This document shows positions 51,568 to 61,047 of a DNA stretch of 64,000 nt, in pieces. The position numbers were made by a program, and so were the translations under genes. The notes below the pieces were generated by a model. That model saw only the letters and a program-made list of their open reading frames with translations, was not told the DNA's origin and searched no databases. Source of the stretch: Eubacterium sp. (GTDB taxonomy: Bacteria; Bacillota; Clostridia; Oscillospirales; Acutalibacteraceae); contig JAFUEH010000014.1 of the NCBI GenBank assembly GCA_017463985.1, forward strand, positions 44,664 through 108,663, read 5' to 3'. Position 1 is the first letter of the stretch, and every line of letters starts with the position of its first letter.

Positions 51568-51920
51568 ATTATCAAGGCGCAATGGCGGAGCGTGCCGCCG
51601 CAAGATACCTGCAAAAGAGGTTTTACCGACTGTTCAAAGTGAATTTTATGACCTATTACGGCGAGCTGGACCTGGTGATGAGGAGGGGCAGAACGCTCGT
51701 CTTTGTTGAGGTCAAGGCGCGGCAGGTCGGTGATGAGCGGCTGCCGCGGGAGGCGGTCGATCTGCGCAAGCAGAACAATATCATTCAGGCTTCGCGCCTC
51801 CTGATGAAGGCCTATCACCTCGAGCACCTGCAGCCGCGTTACGATGTTTGCGAGGTGTACATAGAAAATTATGAAGTAAAATCGATAAAGCATCTTGCAA
51901 ATGCCTTTCAATTAGATTAA
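51564..51920 (+). CDS. yraN: YraN family (UPF0102) nuclease-fold protein
   Basis: 118 residues with the restriction-endonuclease-like core: GAMAERAAARYLQKRFYRL, then YYGELDLVMRRGRTLVFVEVKAR (Glu-Asp-Glu-Lys catalytic-type set). The function is not established. Its conserved position after rnhB supports the call. Confidence 0.92.
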   Translation: MNYQGAMAERAAARYLQKRFYRLFKVNFMTYYGELDLVMRRGRTLVFVEVKARQVGDERLPREAVDLRKQNNIIQASRLLMKAYHLEHLQPRYDVCEVYIENYEVKSIKHLANAFQLD

Positions 51921-52019
51921 AATAGTTATCCGATAGATAGATTAGCGCGGCTTTGTACTGAGAAGTCATTACAATCCGTCCAATCTGTAATAATACAGCA
52001 ACCCTATAGGAGAATACTT

Positions 52020-53513
52020 ATGCTTTACACATCCACAAGAAATAATCAGATCCGCGTCACGGCGTCGCGAGCGATCGCACAGGGTATCAGCGAGGAGGGC
52101 GGCCTCTTCGTACCGTGCGAGGTCCCGTCATTTTCCCTTGAAAAAATTGCGTCGATGGTCGCCATGCCCTATACGGAACGGGCAAAGACCGTGCTGCGCG
52201 CCTATCTGACCGACTTTACCGAGGAGGAGCTGACGGCGTGCGTAGAAGGCGCTTACGGCCATCAGAAGTTCACCTCAGAAAAAATTGCCCCGACCGTGAA
52301 CGTAGAGGGCAATGAAAATATCTTAGAGCTGTGGCACGGACCGACGTGCGCCTTTAAGGATATGGCGCTCCAGCTCCTGCCGCACCTGATGACCGTTTCT
52401 GCGCGGAAAAATGCGGACGGCAAAACGATCGTCATTTTAGTCGCCACCTCCGGCGATACCGGCAAGGCGGCGCTTGAGGGCTTTAAGGACGTTGATAAGA
52501 CGAAGATACTGGTGTTTTATCCGGTGGACGGCGTGTCTCCGATGCAAAAGCTCCAGATGACGACACAGGAGGGCGAAAACGTCGCTGTCTGTGCGATCAA
52601 GGGTAATTTTGACGATGCGCAGAGCGCGGTGAAGGCGATCTTTACCGACGCTGCCATCAAGGAGCGGCTGGCAGAAAAAAATATGCTGTTTTCCTCCGCC
52701 AACTCTATTAACTGGGGGCGTCTCGTACCGCAGATCGTTTACTATTTTTCGGCGTATTGCGACCTGCTGGAGCAGGGAAGCATCACTCTCGGTGATCCGA
52801 TCAATGTCGTCGTACCGACCGGTAACTTCGGCAATATCCTGGCTTGCTATTACGCTAAGCGGATGGGTCTGCCGGTCAAGACGATGGTCTGCGCTTCCAA
52901 CGCCAATAATATCCTGACGGATTTCCTGACGACCGGTGATTACGATAAAAACAGAGCCTTCTATACCACAACCTCTCCATCGATGGACATCCTGATCTCC
53001 TCTAATCTGGAGCGTCTGCTGTATCATTGCGGCGGCGAGGACAGCGCGATGATCGACGAGCTCATGCAGTCGCTGTCTCAGGACGGCCGCTATACTGTCA
53101 GCGAGAAGCTGCTGTCAGCCATTCAAAAGGATTTTGCCGCAGGCTGCTGCAGCGAGGAGGATGTGTTTGCCACGATCCGTCAGCAGTTTAAGGACGACCG
53201 TTACCTGATCGATACGCATACTGCTGTCGCTGTCAAGACGTATTTTGACTATGTAAAGCGCACCGGCGACGACCTGCCGACGGTGATCGATGCGACTGCC
53301 AGCCCGTATAAGTTTTCTAAGAGCGTTTTGTCTGCCCTCGGGGAGGACGTGACAGCCCTTTCCGAATTTGATATGGTGGACGCGCTCAGCCGTGCGACCG
53401 ACACGGAGCCGCCGGCACCGCTGAAGGCGCTGCAGGATAAGGCGGTACGCCACCGCGAGGTCTGTGACCGCGAGAGCATGAGCGAAATGGTGTTCCGCTT
53501 GCTGAACATATAA
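52020..53513 (+). CDS. thrC: Threonine synthase
   Basis: A PLP enzyme of 497 residues that makes threonine from phosphohomoserine. The N-terminal EEGGLFVP, the PLP lysine in HGPTCAFKDMALQLLP, LVATSGDTGKAALEGF and FGNILACYYAKRMGLPV for phosphate binding are present. This is the long (class I-type) form found in Clostridia. AGGAG lies before the ATG; it is a single-gene unit followed by a hairpin. Confidence 0.96.
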   Translation: MLYTSTRNNQIRVTASRAIAQGISEEGGLFVPCEVPSFSLEKIASMVAMPYTERAKTVLRAYLTDFTEEELTACVEGAYGHQKFTSEKIAPTVNVEGNENILELWHGPTCAFKDMALQLLPHLMTVSARKNADGKTIVILVATSGDTGKAALEGFKDVDKTKILVFYPVDGVSPMQKLQMTTQEGENVAVCAIKGNFDDAQSAVKAIFTDAAIKERLAEKNMLFSSANSINWGRLVPQIVYYFSAYCDLLEQGSITLGDPINVVVPTGNFGNILACYYAKRMGLPVKTMVCASNANNILTDFLTTGDYDKNRAFYTTTSPSMDILISSNLERLLYHCGGEDSAMIDELMQSLSQDGRYTVSEKLLSAIQKDFAAGCCSEEDVFATIRQQFKDDRYLIDTHTAVAVKTYFDYVKRTGDDLPTVIDATASPYKFSKSVLSALGEDVTALSEFDMVDALSRATDTEPPAPLKALQDKAVRHREVCDRESMSEMVFRLLNI

Positions 53514-53518
53514 CGATA

Positions 53519-53546
53519 GAGGAGGGCAAAACGCCCTCCTGTTTTC
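53519..53546 (+). terminator. Hairpin terminator after thrC
   Basis: GAGGAGGGC/GCCCTCCTG arms with an AAAAC loop, followed by TTTTCTG. Confidence 0.75.
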
Positions 53547-53581
53547 TGTCAGCTTCTGTTATGCCCTTTTGCTAAAGTCGG

Positions 53582-53758
53582 CTACTCACCAAGACAGGCG
53601 TCACAACACTCAAAGGTTTCGCACTTCGTTTCGCTTTCGTGCATCGCCTGCGGATTGCCGACCTTGATATGACCGGCGTTACAGTTGCCGTTACTGTCCT
53701 GATAAACACAGTTTTTGACTTCACAGGTAATACCCTTGATCTCATGATTCCTTTCCAT
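53582..53758 (-). CDS. DUF1540 cysteine-rich small protein
   Basis: 58 residues from ATG 53758 (GGGAG upstream). The pattern CEVKNCVYQDSNGNCNAGHIKVGNPQA followed by CETFECCDAC matches DUF1540, a small cysteine-rich, probably metal-binding protein common in spore-forming Clostridia. The function is unknown. Divergent from the following phosphoesterase gene; upstream codons in this frame overlap that gene's start region and are not used. Confidence 0.85.
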   Translation of the reverse strand: MERNHEIKGITCEVKNCVYQDSNGNCNAGHIKVGNPQAMHESETKCETFECCDACLGE

Positions 53759-53808
53759 CTCTTTCACTCCCTTCATGATTATTTTTCCCAAGAAAGCAGG
53801 CGATAAAA

Positions 53809-54489
53809 ATGTCAATTTTTGCCATTGCAGATACCCATCTTTCCTTCGGCACAGATAAGCCAATGGACTCTTTTCCCGGCTGGGCGGATTATGTGAACCG
53901 GATCGAGCGCAACTGGCGCAAGCTGGTCACGGAGCAGGATACCGTTGTGATCGCCGGTGACATCAGCTGGGCGATGAATTTTACGGAGCTGCTGCCGGAT
54001 ATGCAGTTTTTGCACCGACTGCCCGGACAAAAAATCATCTTAAAGGGTAATCACGATTACTGGTGGAACACAGCGAGTAAAATGAACCGCTTCCTTTCGG
54101 ATAACGGGCTGGATACGATCCGTATCCTTCACAATAACGCCTATACGGTGGAGGGCGTGTCCGTCTGCGGCAGCCGCGGCTGGCTGTTCGACAGCGAGGA
54201 AGCGAACGACGAAAAGGTGCTCAACCGCGAGGTCGGACGGCTGCGCTTTTCGCTGGCGGCGGCGGAATGTGAGGAAAAGCTCGTCTTTTTACATTATCCG
54301 CCCGTGACGACCGATACACAGTGCGGCGAGATCCTTTCTGTGCTCAAGGAATTCGGGATCACGCGCTGCTACTACGGCCATCTTCACGGTGCCGCGGCGG
54401 CGCTGGCGATCGACGACACGGTGGAGGGAATTCGCTTTCAGCTGATCTCCTGCGACAGGCTCCGTTTTATGCCCTTATTAATAAAATAA
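53809..54489 (+). CDS. Calcineurin-like metallophosphoesterase
   Basis: 226 residues. All five metal-binding motifs are present: IADTHLSFG (DxH), VVIAGDISWA (GD), LKGNHDYWW (GNHD), FLHYPP (His) and YYGHLHG (GHxH). The substrate is unknown. GCAGGCG precedes the ATG; transcribed away from the DUF1540 gene. Confidence 0.9.
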   Translation: MSIFAIADTHLSFGTDKPMDSFPGWADYVNRIERNWRKLVTEQDTVVIAGDISWAMNFTELLPDMQFLHRLPGQKIILKGNHDYWWNTASKMNRFLSDNGLDTIRILHNNAYTVEGVSVCGSRGWLFDSEEANDEKVLNREVGRLRFSLAAAECEEKLVFLHYPPVTTDTQCGEILSVLKEFGITRCYYGHLHGAAAALAIDDTVEGIRFQLISCDRLRFMPLLIK

Positions 54490-54496
54490 AAAAGTG

Positions 54497-54525
54497 TTGT
54501 ATTTTAAATTAAAGTATGTTATAAT
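54497..54525 (+). promoter_or_regulatory. tig promoter
   Basis: TTGTAT (54497-54502) and TATAAT (54520-54525), 17-bp spacing. Confidence 0.8.
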
Positions 54526-54564
54526 GCAACAATGAATTTATAAATAATGAAGGAGGTCATTTTC

Positions 54565-55848
54565 ATGGCACTGAAATCTTGTAATAAAGTTGATACGAAT
54601 ACGTATGAGCTGGAGGTCACCGTTGCGGCCGATGTGTTTGCGGAGGCGACAAAGCAGGCTTATCTGAAACAAAGAAAATCGATCCAGATCCCGGGCTTCC
54701 GTAAGGGTAAGGCTTCACAGGGCATGATCGAGAAGGTTTACGGCGAAGGCGTATTTTATGAGGACGCGCTCGAGATCGTCTTTCCGGAGGCCGTACAGGC
54801 TGCAGTGGACGAGGCAGAGCTGCATATCGTAGACCAGCCGTTCGACCTCGACGTTCCGGTGATGAGCAAGAGCGAGGGCGTTGAGATGAAGATGAAGGTC
54901 ACCACTTATCCGGAGGTCACCCTCGGTGAATACAAAGGCCTTGAGGCGGAATACGGCTCAGAGGAAGCAACCGACGAGGACATCGACGGTGAGATCAAGG
55001 CGCTGCAGGAGCGTAACTCCCGCCTGATCACCGTAGAGGATGCGGCGGCTGAGATGGGCGACACGGCAGAGATCGATTTCGAAGGCTTCGTGGACGGCGA
55101 GGCGTTCGAGGGCGGCAAGGGCGAAAACTTCCCGCTCGAGCTTGGCTCCGGTCAGTTTATTCCGGGCTTTGAGGAGCAGGTTGCCGGTCATCAAACCGGT
55201 GATGAGTTCGACGTGAACGTTACCTTCCCGGAGGAATATACCGAGGAGCTTGCCGGCAAGGACGCTGTCTTTAAGTGCAAGGTCAATGAGATCAAGCGCA
55301 AGGAGCTGCCGGAGGTTGACGATGATTTCGTAAAGGACGTTGACGACGAGGCAGAGACCGTGGAGCAGCTCAGAGAAAAGCTCGGCAAGCAGATCACAGA
55401 GCGCAAGGCAGAAGCCGCTAAGAGAGACTTTGAAAACACGCTGATCGAGCAGGTGATCGATAATATGGAGGCGGAAATTCCGCAGTGCATGATCGATCAG
55501 AAGGCGGACGATCTCGTACAGGATTACGCTTACAGACTGCAGATGCAGGGACTGGATCTGAACACCTATCTTCAGTATCTTGGCCAGACGATGGATCAGT
55601 TCAAGGCGCAGTTTGCCGACAGCGCTGCCAAGCAGGTCAAGATCAGCCTGGCGCTTGAAGCCATTGTGAAGGCAGAGGGTATCGAGGCTACGGACGAGGA
55701 CGTTGACGCTGAGATCGAAAAGCTCGCCGCCCAGTACGATATGGCAGCTGACCAGATCAGAGCGGCTGTACCGACTGACCAGATCAAGACCGACATCGTA
55801 AACAACAAAGCAGTGGATCTGATCGTAGAATCTGCTGTCAGAAAGTAA
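54565..55848 (+). CDS. tig: Trigger factor (ribosome-bound chaperone)
   Basis: 427 residues from ATG 54565 (AAGGAGGT upstream). The ribosome-binding motif is in IQIPGFRKGKASQGMIEKVYG. The FKBP-type PPIase domain spans about 150-240 (GDTAEIDFEGFVDGEAFEGG), and the C-terminal chaperone arms follow. It is encoded ahead of clpP-clpX-lon, the classic order. Confidence 0.97.
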   Translation: MALKSCNKVDTNTYELEVTVAADVFAEATKQAYLKQRKSIQIPGFRKGKASQGMIEKVYGEGVFYEDALEIVFPEAVQAAVDEAELHIVDQPFDLDVPVMSKSEGVEMKMKVTTYPEVTLGEYKGLEAEYGSEEATDEDIDGEIKALQERNSRLITVEDAAAEMGDTAEIDFEGFVDGEAFEGGKGENFPLELGSGQFIPGFEEQVAGHQTGDEFDVNVTFPEEYTEELAGKDAVFKCKVNEIKRKELPEVDDDFVKDVDDEAETVEQLREKLGKQITERKAEAAKRDFENTLIEQVIDNMEAEIPQCMIDQKADDLVQDYAYRLQMQGLDLNTYLQYLGQTMDQFKAQFADSAAKQVKISLALEAIVKAEGIEATDEDVDAEIEKLAAQYDMAADQIRAAVPTDQIKTDIVNNKAVDLIVESAVRK

Positions 55849-55854
55849 GATTTC

Positions 55855-55879
55855 CCGGGAGGGCTGAGGCCCTCCCATC
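55855..55879 (+). terminator. GGGAGGGC hairpin between tig and clpP
   Basis: GGGAGGGC-TGAG-GCCCTCCC with no T run, so it may attenuate or stabilise rather than fully terminate. Confidence 0.5.
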
Positions 55880-55935
55880 AATCAAGTATAAAAGTTACAA
55901 AACAGTTAAAAATATGACGAAAGGATTTTGATTTT

Positions 55936-56529
55936 ATGGCATCATTAGTACCTTATGTAATCGAGCAGTCCAGCGCCGGCGAGCGCAGTGTGGATATTTT
56001 TTCGCGTCTGCTGACAGACAGAATTATCGTGCTTTCCGACACGGTGGACGACAATATTGCCTCCTTGGTCGTGGCGCAGCTCCTTTACCTCGAGAGCCAG
56101 GACAGCGACAAGGATATTTCGCTGTATATCAACTCTCCCGGCGGCAGCGTGACGGCCGGTATGGCGATCTATGACACGATGAATTATATTAAGTGCGACG
56201 TTTCGACGATCTGCGTCGGCATGGCTGCCAGCATGGGCGCGTTCCTGCTGTCCAGCGGCGCGAAGGGCAAGCGTATCGCCCTGCCGAACAGTGAGATCCT
56301 GATCCATCAGCCGCTCATCGGCGGCAGCGGTATCACCGGTCAGGCGACGGACGTAGAGATCGCGGCCAAGAACCTCGTTAAGACGAAGGAAAAGCTGAAC
56401 CGTATCCTGGCGGCGAACTGCGGTAAGGATTATGAAACGCTGGTTAGAGACACTGACCGTGACAACTGGATGAGCGCGCAGGAAGCGCTGGAATACGGCC
56501 TTGTCGACAAGGTGATCGAAAAGAGATAA
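55936..56529 (+). CDS. clpP: ATP-dependent Clp protease proteolytic subunit
   Basis: A 197-residue serine protease. Catalytic Ser in [14 protein letters not shown], His in [12 protein letters not shown] and Asp in [12 protein letters not shown]. Tetradecameric partner of ClpX, encoded directly downstream. AAAGGA precedes the ATG. Confidence 0.98.
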   Translation: MASLVPYVIEQSSAGERSVDIFSRLLTDRIIVLSDTVDDNIASLVVAQLLYLESQDSDKDISLYINSPGGSVTAGMAIYDTMNYIKCDVSTICVGMAASMGAFLLSSGAKGKRIALPNSEILIHQPLIGGSGITGQATDVEIAAKNLVKTKEKLNRILAANCGKDYETLVRDTDRDNWMSAQEALEYGLVDKVIEKR

Positions 56530-56553
56530 ACAAGTCATTTTAAGGAGTTTTGA

Positions 56554-57840
56554 ATGGCACAAGATGAATATAATTTTCCGGCACGCTGTTCCTTTTGCGG
56601 CAAGCCGCAGGATCAGGTGCACAAGCTGATCGAAGGTCCGCGCGACGCTTATATCTGTGACGAATGTGTAGCGCTGTGCAACGACCTGCTTTCCGTCGGC
56701 GCTGCCAATATCTTTGAATACGAGGAAGCCGAATTAAATATGCTCCTCCCGAAGCCGATGGAAATCAAAGAGAAGCTCGACGAATACGTGATCGGTCAGG
56801 AGGACGCCAAAAAGATGCTCTCCGTCGCCGTTTACAATCACTATAAGCGGATCTATTATCACGGCAAGGACGGGGTAGAGCTGCAGAAAAGCAATATCCT
56901 GCTGCTCGGTCCGACCGGCGTCGGCAAGACGATGCTCTGCCAGACCCTGGCGAAGATCCTGAACGTGCCGTTTGCCATCACGGACGCAACGACCCTGACG
57001 GAGGCCGGCTATGTCGGTGAGGACGTGGAGAACATCCTGCTGCGCCTGATTCAGGCGGCGGACTACGATACGGAAAAGGCCGAACACGGCATTATCTATA
57101 TCGACGAGATCGATAAGATCTCCCGTAAGAGCGAAAACCGCTCCATCACGCGTGACGTCAGCGGCGAGGGCGTACAGCAGGCATTGCTGAAGATCCTGGA
57201 GGGTACGGTAGCGAACGTGCCGCCCGGCGGCGGACGGAAGCATCCGCAGACCGGCTTTATCCAAATCGACACATCGAATATCCTGTTCATCTGCGGCGGT
57301 GCTTTTGCCGGTATCGATCAGATCATCGGCCAGCGCATCGGCAAGGGCTCGCTTGGCTTTGCCTCCGTGACGGAGCAGGACAAGCTGAACGAGAAGGAGC
57401 TGCTCAAGAACGCAGACCAGCACGATTTGGTCAAGTACGGTCTGATTCCGGAGCTGGTCGGCAGAATTCCGGTGATCGCCGTGCTGGAGGAGCTGGATAA
57501 GGACGCGCTGATCAGGATCATGACCGAGCCGAAGAACGCCATCGTCCGGCAGTATAAGAAGCTGTTCGAGCTGGACGGCGTGACGCTGGAATTCGATCCG
57601 GAGGCGCTGGAGGCGATCGCGGATATTACGTTGGAACGCGGCACCGGCGCCAGAGGCCTGCGTACCGTGTTTGAGGACGTGCTCGGCGACCTGATGTTCC
57701 GCATCCCGTCCGACGCGTCGGTGGAACGCATCGTGATCACAGAGGACGCTGTAAAGAACGGCGCACAGCCGCTGCTGCGTACCGGAAAGCGGAGCAAGCC
57801 GGTCCTGCTGAGGGCCAGCGACGTGCTCAAAGCAAAGTAA
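56554..57840 (+). CDS. clpX: Clp protease ATP-binding subunit ClpX
   Basis: 428 residues. The N-terminal zinc domain has four Cys ([10 protein letters not shown] and CDECVALC). The AAA+ part has Walker [14 protein letters not shown], Walker [11 protein letters not shown], the pore loop [11 protein letters not shown] and the ClpP-contact IGF-like loop region. It unfolds substrates for ClpP. TAAGGAG precedes the ATG. Confidence 0.98.
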   Translation: MAQDEYNFPARCSFCGKPQDQVHKLIEGPRDAYICDECVALCNDLLSVGAANIFEYEEAELNMLLPKPMEIKEKLDEYVIGQEDAKKMLSVAVYNHYKRIYYHGKDGVELQKSNILLLGPTGVGKTMLCQTLAKILNVPFAITDATTLTEAGYVGEDVENILLRLIQAADYDTEKAEHGIIYIDEIDKISRKSENRSITRDVSGEGVQQALLKILEGTVANVPPGGGRKHPQTGFIQIDTSNILFICGGAFAGIDQIIGQRIGKGSLGFASVTEQDKLNEKELLKNADQHDLVKYGLIPELVGRIPVIAVLEELDKDALIRIMTEPKNAIVRQYKKLFELDGVTLEFDPEALEAIADITLERGTGARGLRTVFEDVLGDLMFRIPSDASVERIVITEDAVKNGAQPLLRTGKRSKPVLLRASDVLKAK

Positions 57841-57863
57841 ATCGGCACGATACAGTGCCTGAA

Positions 57864-57899
57864 ACCCGCGTGAACCGACGGTTTGCTCGGGTTTTTTCA
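57864..57899 (+). terminator. Intrinsic terminator after clpX
   Basis: AAACCCG/CGGGTTT arms around a 19-nt loop, with six T residues. Confidence 0.8.
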
Positions 57900-57920
57900 T
57901 AACGTCGTGTGAATTTGTTA

Positions 57921-57949
57921 TTGCATATTATGTTTATTTATTATATAAT
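57921..57949 (+). promoter_or_regulatory. lon promoter
   Basis: TTGCAT (57921-57926) and TATAAT (57944-57949), 17-bp spacing. No CIRCE or CtsR-type operator was recognised nearby. Confidence 0.75.
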
Positions 57950-58005
57950 ATCCATAATTATTCATTCGATAATCATCATATTGATTCATAAAGGAAGCTA
58001 CATAG

Positions 58006-60450
58006 ATGAAGGATATCCATTTTACCTTAGAGGAGCTGACCGGCTTTGCAGATCTGCCGATCGTACCGCTGCGCGGTATGGTCATGTTCCCGAAGCTGCT
58101 GCTCCATTTTGACGTTGGGCGCAAAAAGAGTATTGCCGCCCTCAAAACTGCGATGGAAAACGACCAGCGCGTGATGATCGTCGCCCAGCGTGACGCCACG
58201 GTGTCAGAGCCGACGCGCGAGGATCTGTACGATACCGGCGTGGTCTGCGTTGTCAGAGAGATGCGCCGTATTCCGTCCACGACGAATTACCGCGTGGTGG
58301 TGCTCGGTCTTTGCCGCGCAGAGCTGTTCACCGTCAGCCAAGAAAAGCCGTATATGGCCGCTGTGGTCAATATGCTGGAGCCGACGGTAGCAGAGCCTAC
58401 GGCGGAGGATAAGGCGCTTATGCGCACGCTGCGCAAGGAATTTGAGGCGTACTGTGCGATGGCGCCGAAGGTCTCGAACGAACTGCTGGCGTCGCTCAGC
58501 TCGGTGGACGACATGGGCGACCTGACGGATTCTGTCTGCGGCAATGCGTTCTTTGATTACCGCGATAAGCAGCTCGTTTTAGAAGAATATGACCCCAAGC
58601 AGCGGCTCAACCTCCTTGTGCGGATGCTGCATAAGGAGCTGGTTGCGCTCCAGATGGAGGAAGAAATTCAGGAGCAGCTCAAGCGTGAGGTCGACAAAAG
58701 CCAAAAGGAATACTACCTGCGTGAGGAAATGCGCATTATCGCTGATGAGCTGGGCGAAGCAGAAGACCCGATCAGCGAGGCGATTGAATATAAAGAAAAG
58801 ATATGTTCCTTACCGTTCAGCGACGACACACAGCAAAAGCTGCTGAAGGAAGTCGATAAGCTGATGAAAATGCCGCCCGGCTCGCACGAAGGCACGGTGG
58901 TAAGAACGTATCTTGATAAATGCCTGGAGCTGCCGCTCGGTAAGGCGACGCGCGATGCCGTCAAGCTCGACCGTGCGCAGCGGATACTCGACCGTGACCA
59001 TTACGGACTTGAGAAGGTCAAGACCCGTATCGTGGAATCCTTGGCGGTCCTGCGGCGTAACCCGACCTATTCCGGTCAGATCCTTTGCCTCTACGGCCCT
59101 CCGGGCGTCGGCAAGACGAGTATCGTCAAGTCCTTAGCCGCTGCGATGAACCGAAAATATGTGCGCGTGGCGCTCGGCGGCGTGCATGACGAGGCGGAGA
59201 TCCGCGGCCATCGCCGTACCTATATCGGCGCCATGCCCGGCCGTATCATCGACGCGGTGATCAAGAGCGGCGTCATGAACCCGATCATCCTGCTTGACGA
59301 AGTCGACAAGCTCGGCGGCGATTATAAGGGCGATCCGGCTTCGGCACTGCTTGAAGCGCTCGATCCTGAGCAGAACAATTCCTTTACGGACCATTATATC
59401 GACTTTCCGGTCGATCTCAGCCGTGTGCTGTTTATCACGACGGCGAACGAGCTGACGACGATCCCGAAGCCGCTCTACGACCGTATGGAGGTCATTGAGC
59501 TGAATTCCTATACGGTGGAGGAAAAGTTCCAAATCGCGAAAAAGCACCTCCTGAAAAAGGCGCTGAAAAAACATTCCCTGACCGCACGGGAGTTCAAAAT
59601 CACCGACGGCGCGCTCTATGCCGTGATCGAGGAATATACGCGTGAGGCCGGCGTCCGCGGACTGGAAAAACAGCTCTCTGTGCTGTGCCGCAAGGCGGCG
59701 ATGGCGCTCGAGGAGGGCGCAACCGTCTTTCGCGTGAATGAAAAGAATTTAGCCGATTACCTCGGCGTGAAAAAATATACAAAGGATTTCGCCTCGCAGG
59801 AGAATCAGGTCGGTACGGTCAACGGCCTCGCGTGGACGTCCGTCGGCGGTACGATGCTGCCGATCGAGGTGACGGCGCTCGAGGGTACCGGCAAGATCGA
59901 GCTGACCGGCTCGCTGGGCGATGTGATGAAGGAGAGCGCCAAAACAGCAGTCAGCTTCGTGCGCTCCAAGGCCCGTGACTACGGTATTGAGCCGCATTTT
60001 TACCGCAAGCGTGATATCCATATTCATGCGCCGGAGGCGGCGATCCCGAAGGACGGTCCGTCTGCCGGTTTGGCGATCACGACGGCGCTCGTCAGTGAGC
60101 TGACCGGTATTGCGATCAAATCCACCGTCGCGATGACCGGCGAGATTTCGCTCAAGGGCAAGGCGCTGCCGATCGGCGGCTTAAAGGAAAAGTCCATGGC
60201 GGCGTATAAGGCCGGCTGTTACACGGTGATCATCCCGAAGGATAATGAAAAAGACCTGGCTGAAATCAGCGAGGAGGTGAGGGGAGCGGTGCGCTTTGTG
60301 GCGGTCAGCAGCTTTGACGAGCTGTTGCCGGTCGCGCTCGAGTCGCTGCCCCAGCCGAAAGAGGAGAAGGATACACCGTCTGACGACCGTGAGGCGCTGT
60401 ATTATCCGGAGGTCGTGACGGCGCAGCCCGTTGCGTCAACGACCGCGTAA
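58006..60450 (+). CDS. lon: ATP-dependent protease La (Lon)
   Basis: 814 residues. LON substrate domain (PIVPLRGMVMFPKLLLHFDVG), AAA+ Walker A LYGPPGVGKTSIVKS with MNPIILLDEVDKLG as Walker B, and the protease domain with catalytic Ser in PKDGPSAGLAI and Lys in GGLKEKSMAAYKAG. The C-terminal 40 residues are an acidic, low-complexity extension. AAGGAAG lies before the ATG. Confidence 0.98.
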   Translation: MKDIHFTLEELTGFADLPIVPLRGMVMFPKLLLHFDVGRKKSIAALKTAMENDQRVMIVAQRDATVSEPTREDLYDTGVVCVVREMRRIPSTTNYRVVVLGLCRAELFTVSQEKPYMAAVVNMLEPTVAEPTAEDKALMRTLRKEFEAYCAMAPKVSNELLASLSSVDDMGDLTDSVCGNAFFDYRDKQLVLEEYDPKQRLNLLVRMLHKELVALQMEEEIQEQLKREVDKSQKEYYLREEMRIIADELGEAEDPISEAIEYKEKICSLPFSDDTQQKLLKEVDKLMKMPPGSHEGTVVRTYLDKCLELPLGKATRDAVKLDRAQRILDRDHYGLEKVKTRIVESLAVLRRNPTYSGQILCLYGPPGVGKTSIVKSLAAAMNRKYVRVALGGVHDEAEIRGHRRTYIGAMPGRIIDAVIKSGVMNPIILLDEVDKLGGDYKGDPASALLEALDPEQNNSFTDHYIDFPVDLSRVLFITTANELTTIPKPLYDRMEVIELNSYTVEEKFQIAKKHLLKKALKKHSLTAREFKITDGALYAVIEEYTREAGVRGLEKQLSVLCRKAAMALEEGATVFRVNEKNLADYLGVKKYTKDFASQENQVGTVNGLAWTSVGGTMLPIEVTALEGTGKIELTGSLGDVMKESAKTAVSFVRSKARDYGIEPHFYRKRDIHIHAPEAAIPKDGPSAGLAITTALVSELTGIAIKSTVAMTGEISLKGKALPIGGLKEKSMAAYKAGCYTVIIPKDNEKDLAEISEEVRGAVRFVAVSSFDELLPVALESLPQPKEEKDTPSDDREALYYPEVVTAQPVASTTA

Positions 60451-60459
60451 GGCTATATT

Positions 60460-61047
60460 ATGAATTATCAGCAAGCACAATTTGAGCAGGCGTTCGGCAT
60501 TTCGGCACAGCTGCCGCCTTCCGAACTGCCGGAGATCGCCTTTGCCGGCCGCTCTAACGTCGGCAAAAGCTCGCTGCTCAACCGATTATTTAACCGAAAA
60601 CAGCTGGCGCGCGTCAGCTCCGTCCCCGGCAAGACGGTGACGATCAATTTTTACCGCCTCGACGGCTGCCGCTTTGTCGACCTGCCGGGCTACGGCTATG
60701 CAAAGATCAGCAAGCAGGAAAAGGAGCGCTTTGCGGAGCTGATGGAGGGCTATTTTAACAGCGACCGTCAGCTGAAGCTCGTTGTCCAGCTCGTCGATCT
60801 GCGCCATAAACCGTCGGCGGACGATTACGCCATGATCGCATTCTTGAAGGACCGTAACATTCCTTTCATCGTGGTGCAGACAAAGCGCGATAAGCTGAAG
60901 GTAAAAGAATATCAAAAACGTATTTCCGAATCGGCGCAGGAGCTATCTGCGGCCGGCGATGTGACGGTGATTCCGTTTTCAGCGCTGACAGGCGAGGGTG
61001 CCGATCAAATTAAGCAGTGCATTGAGGAGGCATTGACAAATGTTTAA
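60460..61047 (+). CDS. engB: Ribosome biogenesis GTPase EngB (YsxC)
   Basis: 195 residues. GTPase motifs: FAGRSNVGKSSLLNRL (G1), VDLPGYGYAK (G3), VQTKRDKL (G4) and PFSALTGEG (G5). Essential for 50S assembly. It follows lon as in B. subtilis (lonA-ysxC) and overlaps lysA by eight bases. Confidence 0.97.
   Translation: MNYQQAQFEQAFGISAQLPPSELPEIAFAGRSNVGKSSLLNRLFNRKQLARVSSVPGKTVTINFYRLDGCRFVDLPGYGYAKISKQEKERFAELMEGYFNSDRQLKLVVQLVDLRHKPSADDYAMIAFLKDRNIPFIVVQTKRDKLKVKEYQKRISESAQELSAAGDVTVIPFSALTGEGADQIKQCIEEALTNV

Noticed and set aside
56734-57900. 388-aa minus-strand ORF opposite clpX
   Set aside because: Antisense shadow of the highly conserved clpX gene, caused by codon bias.
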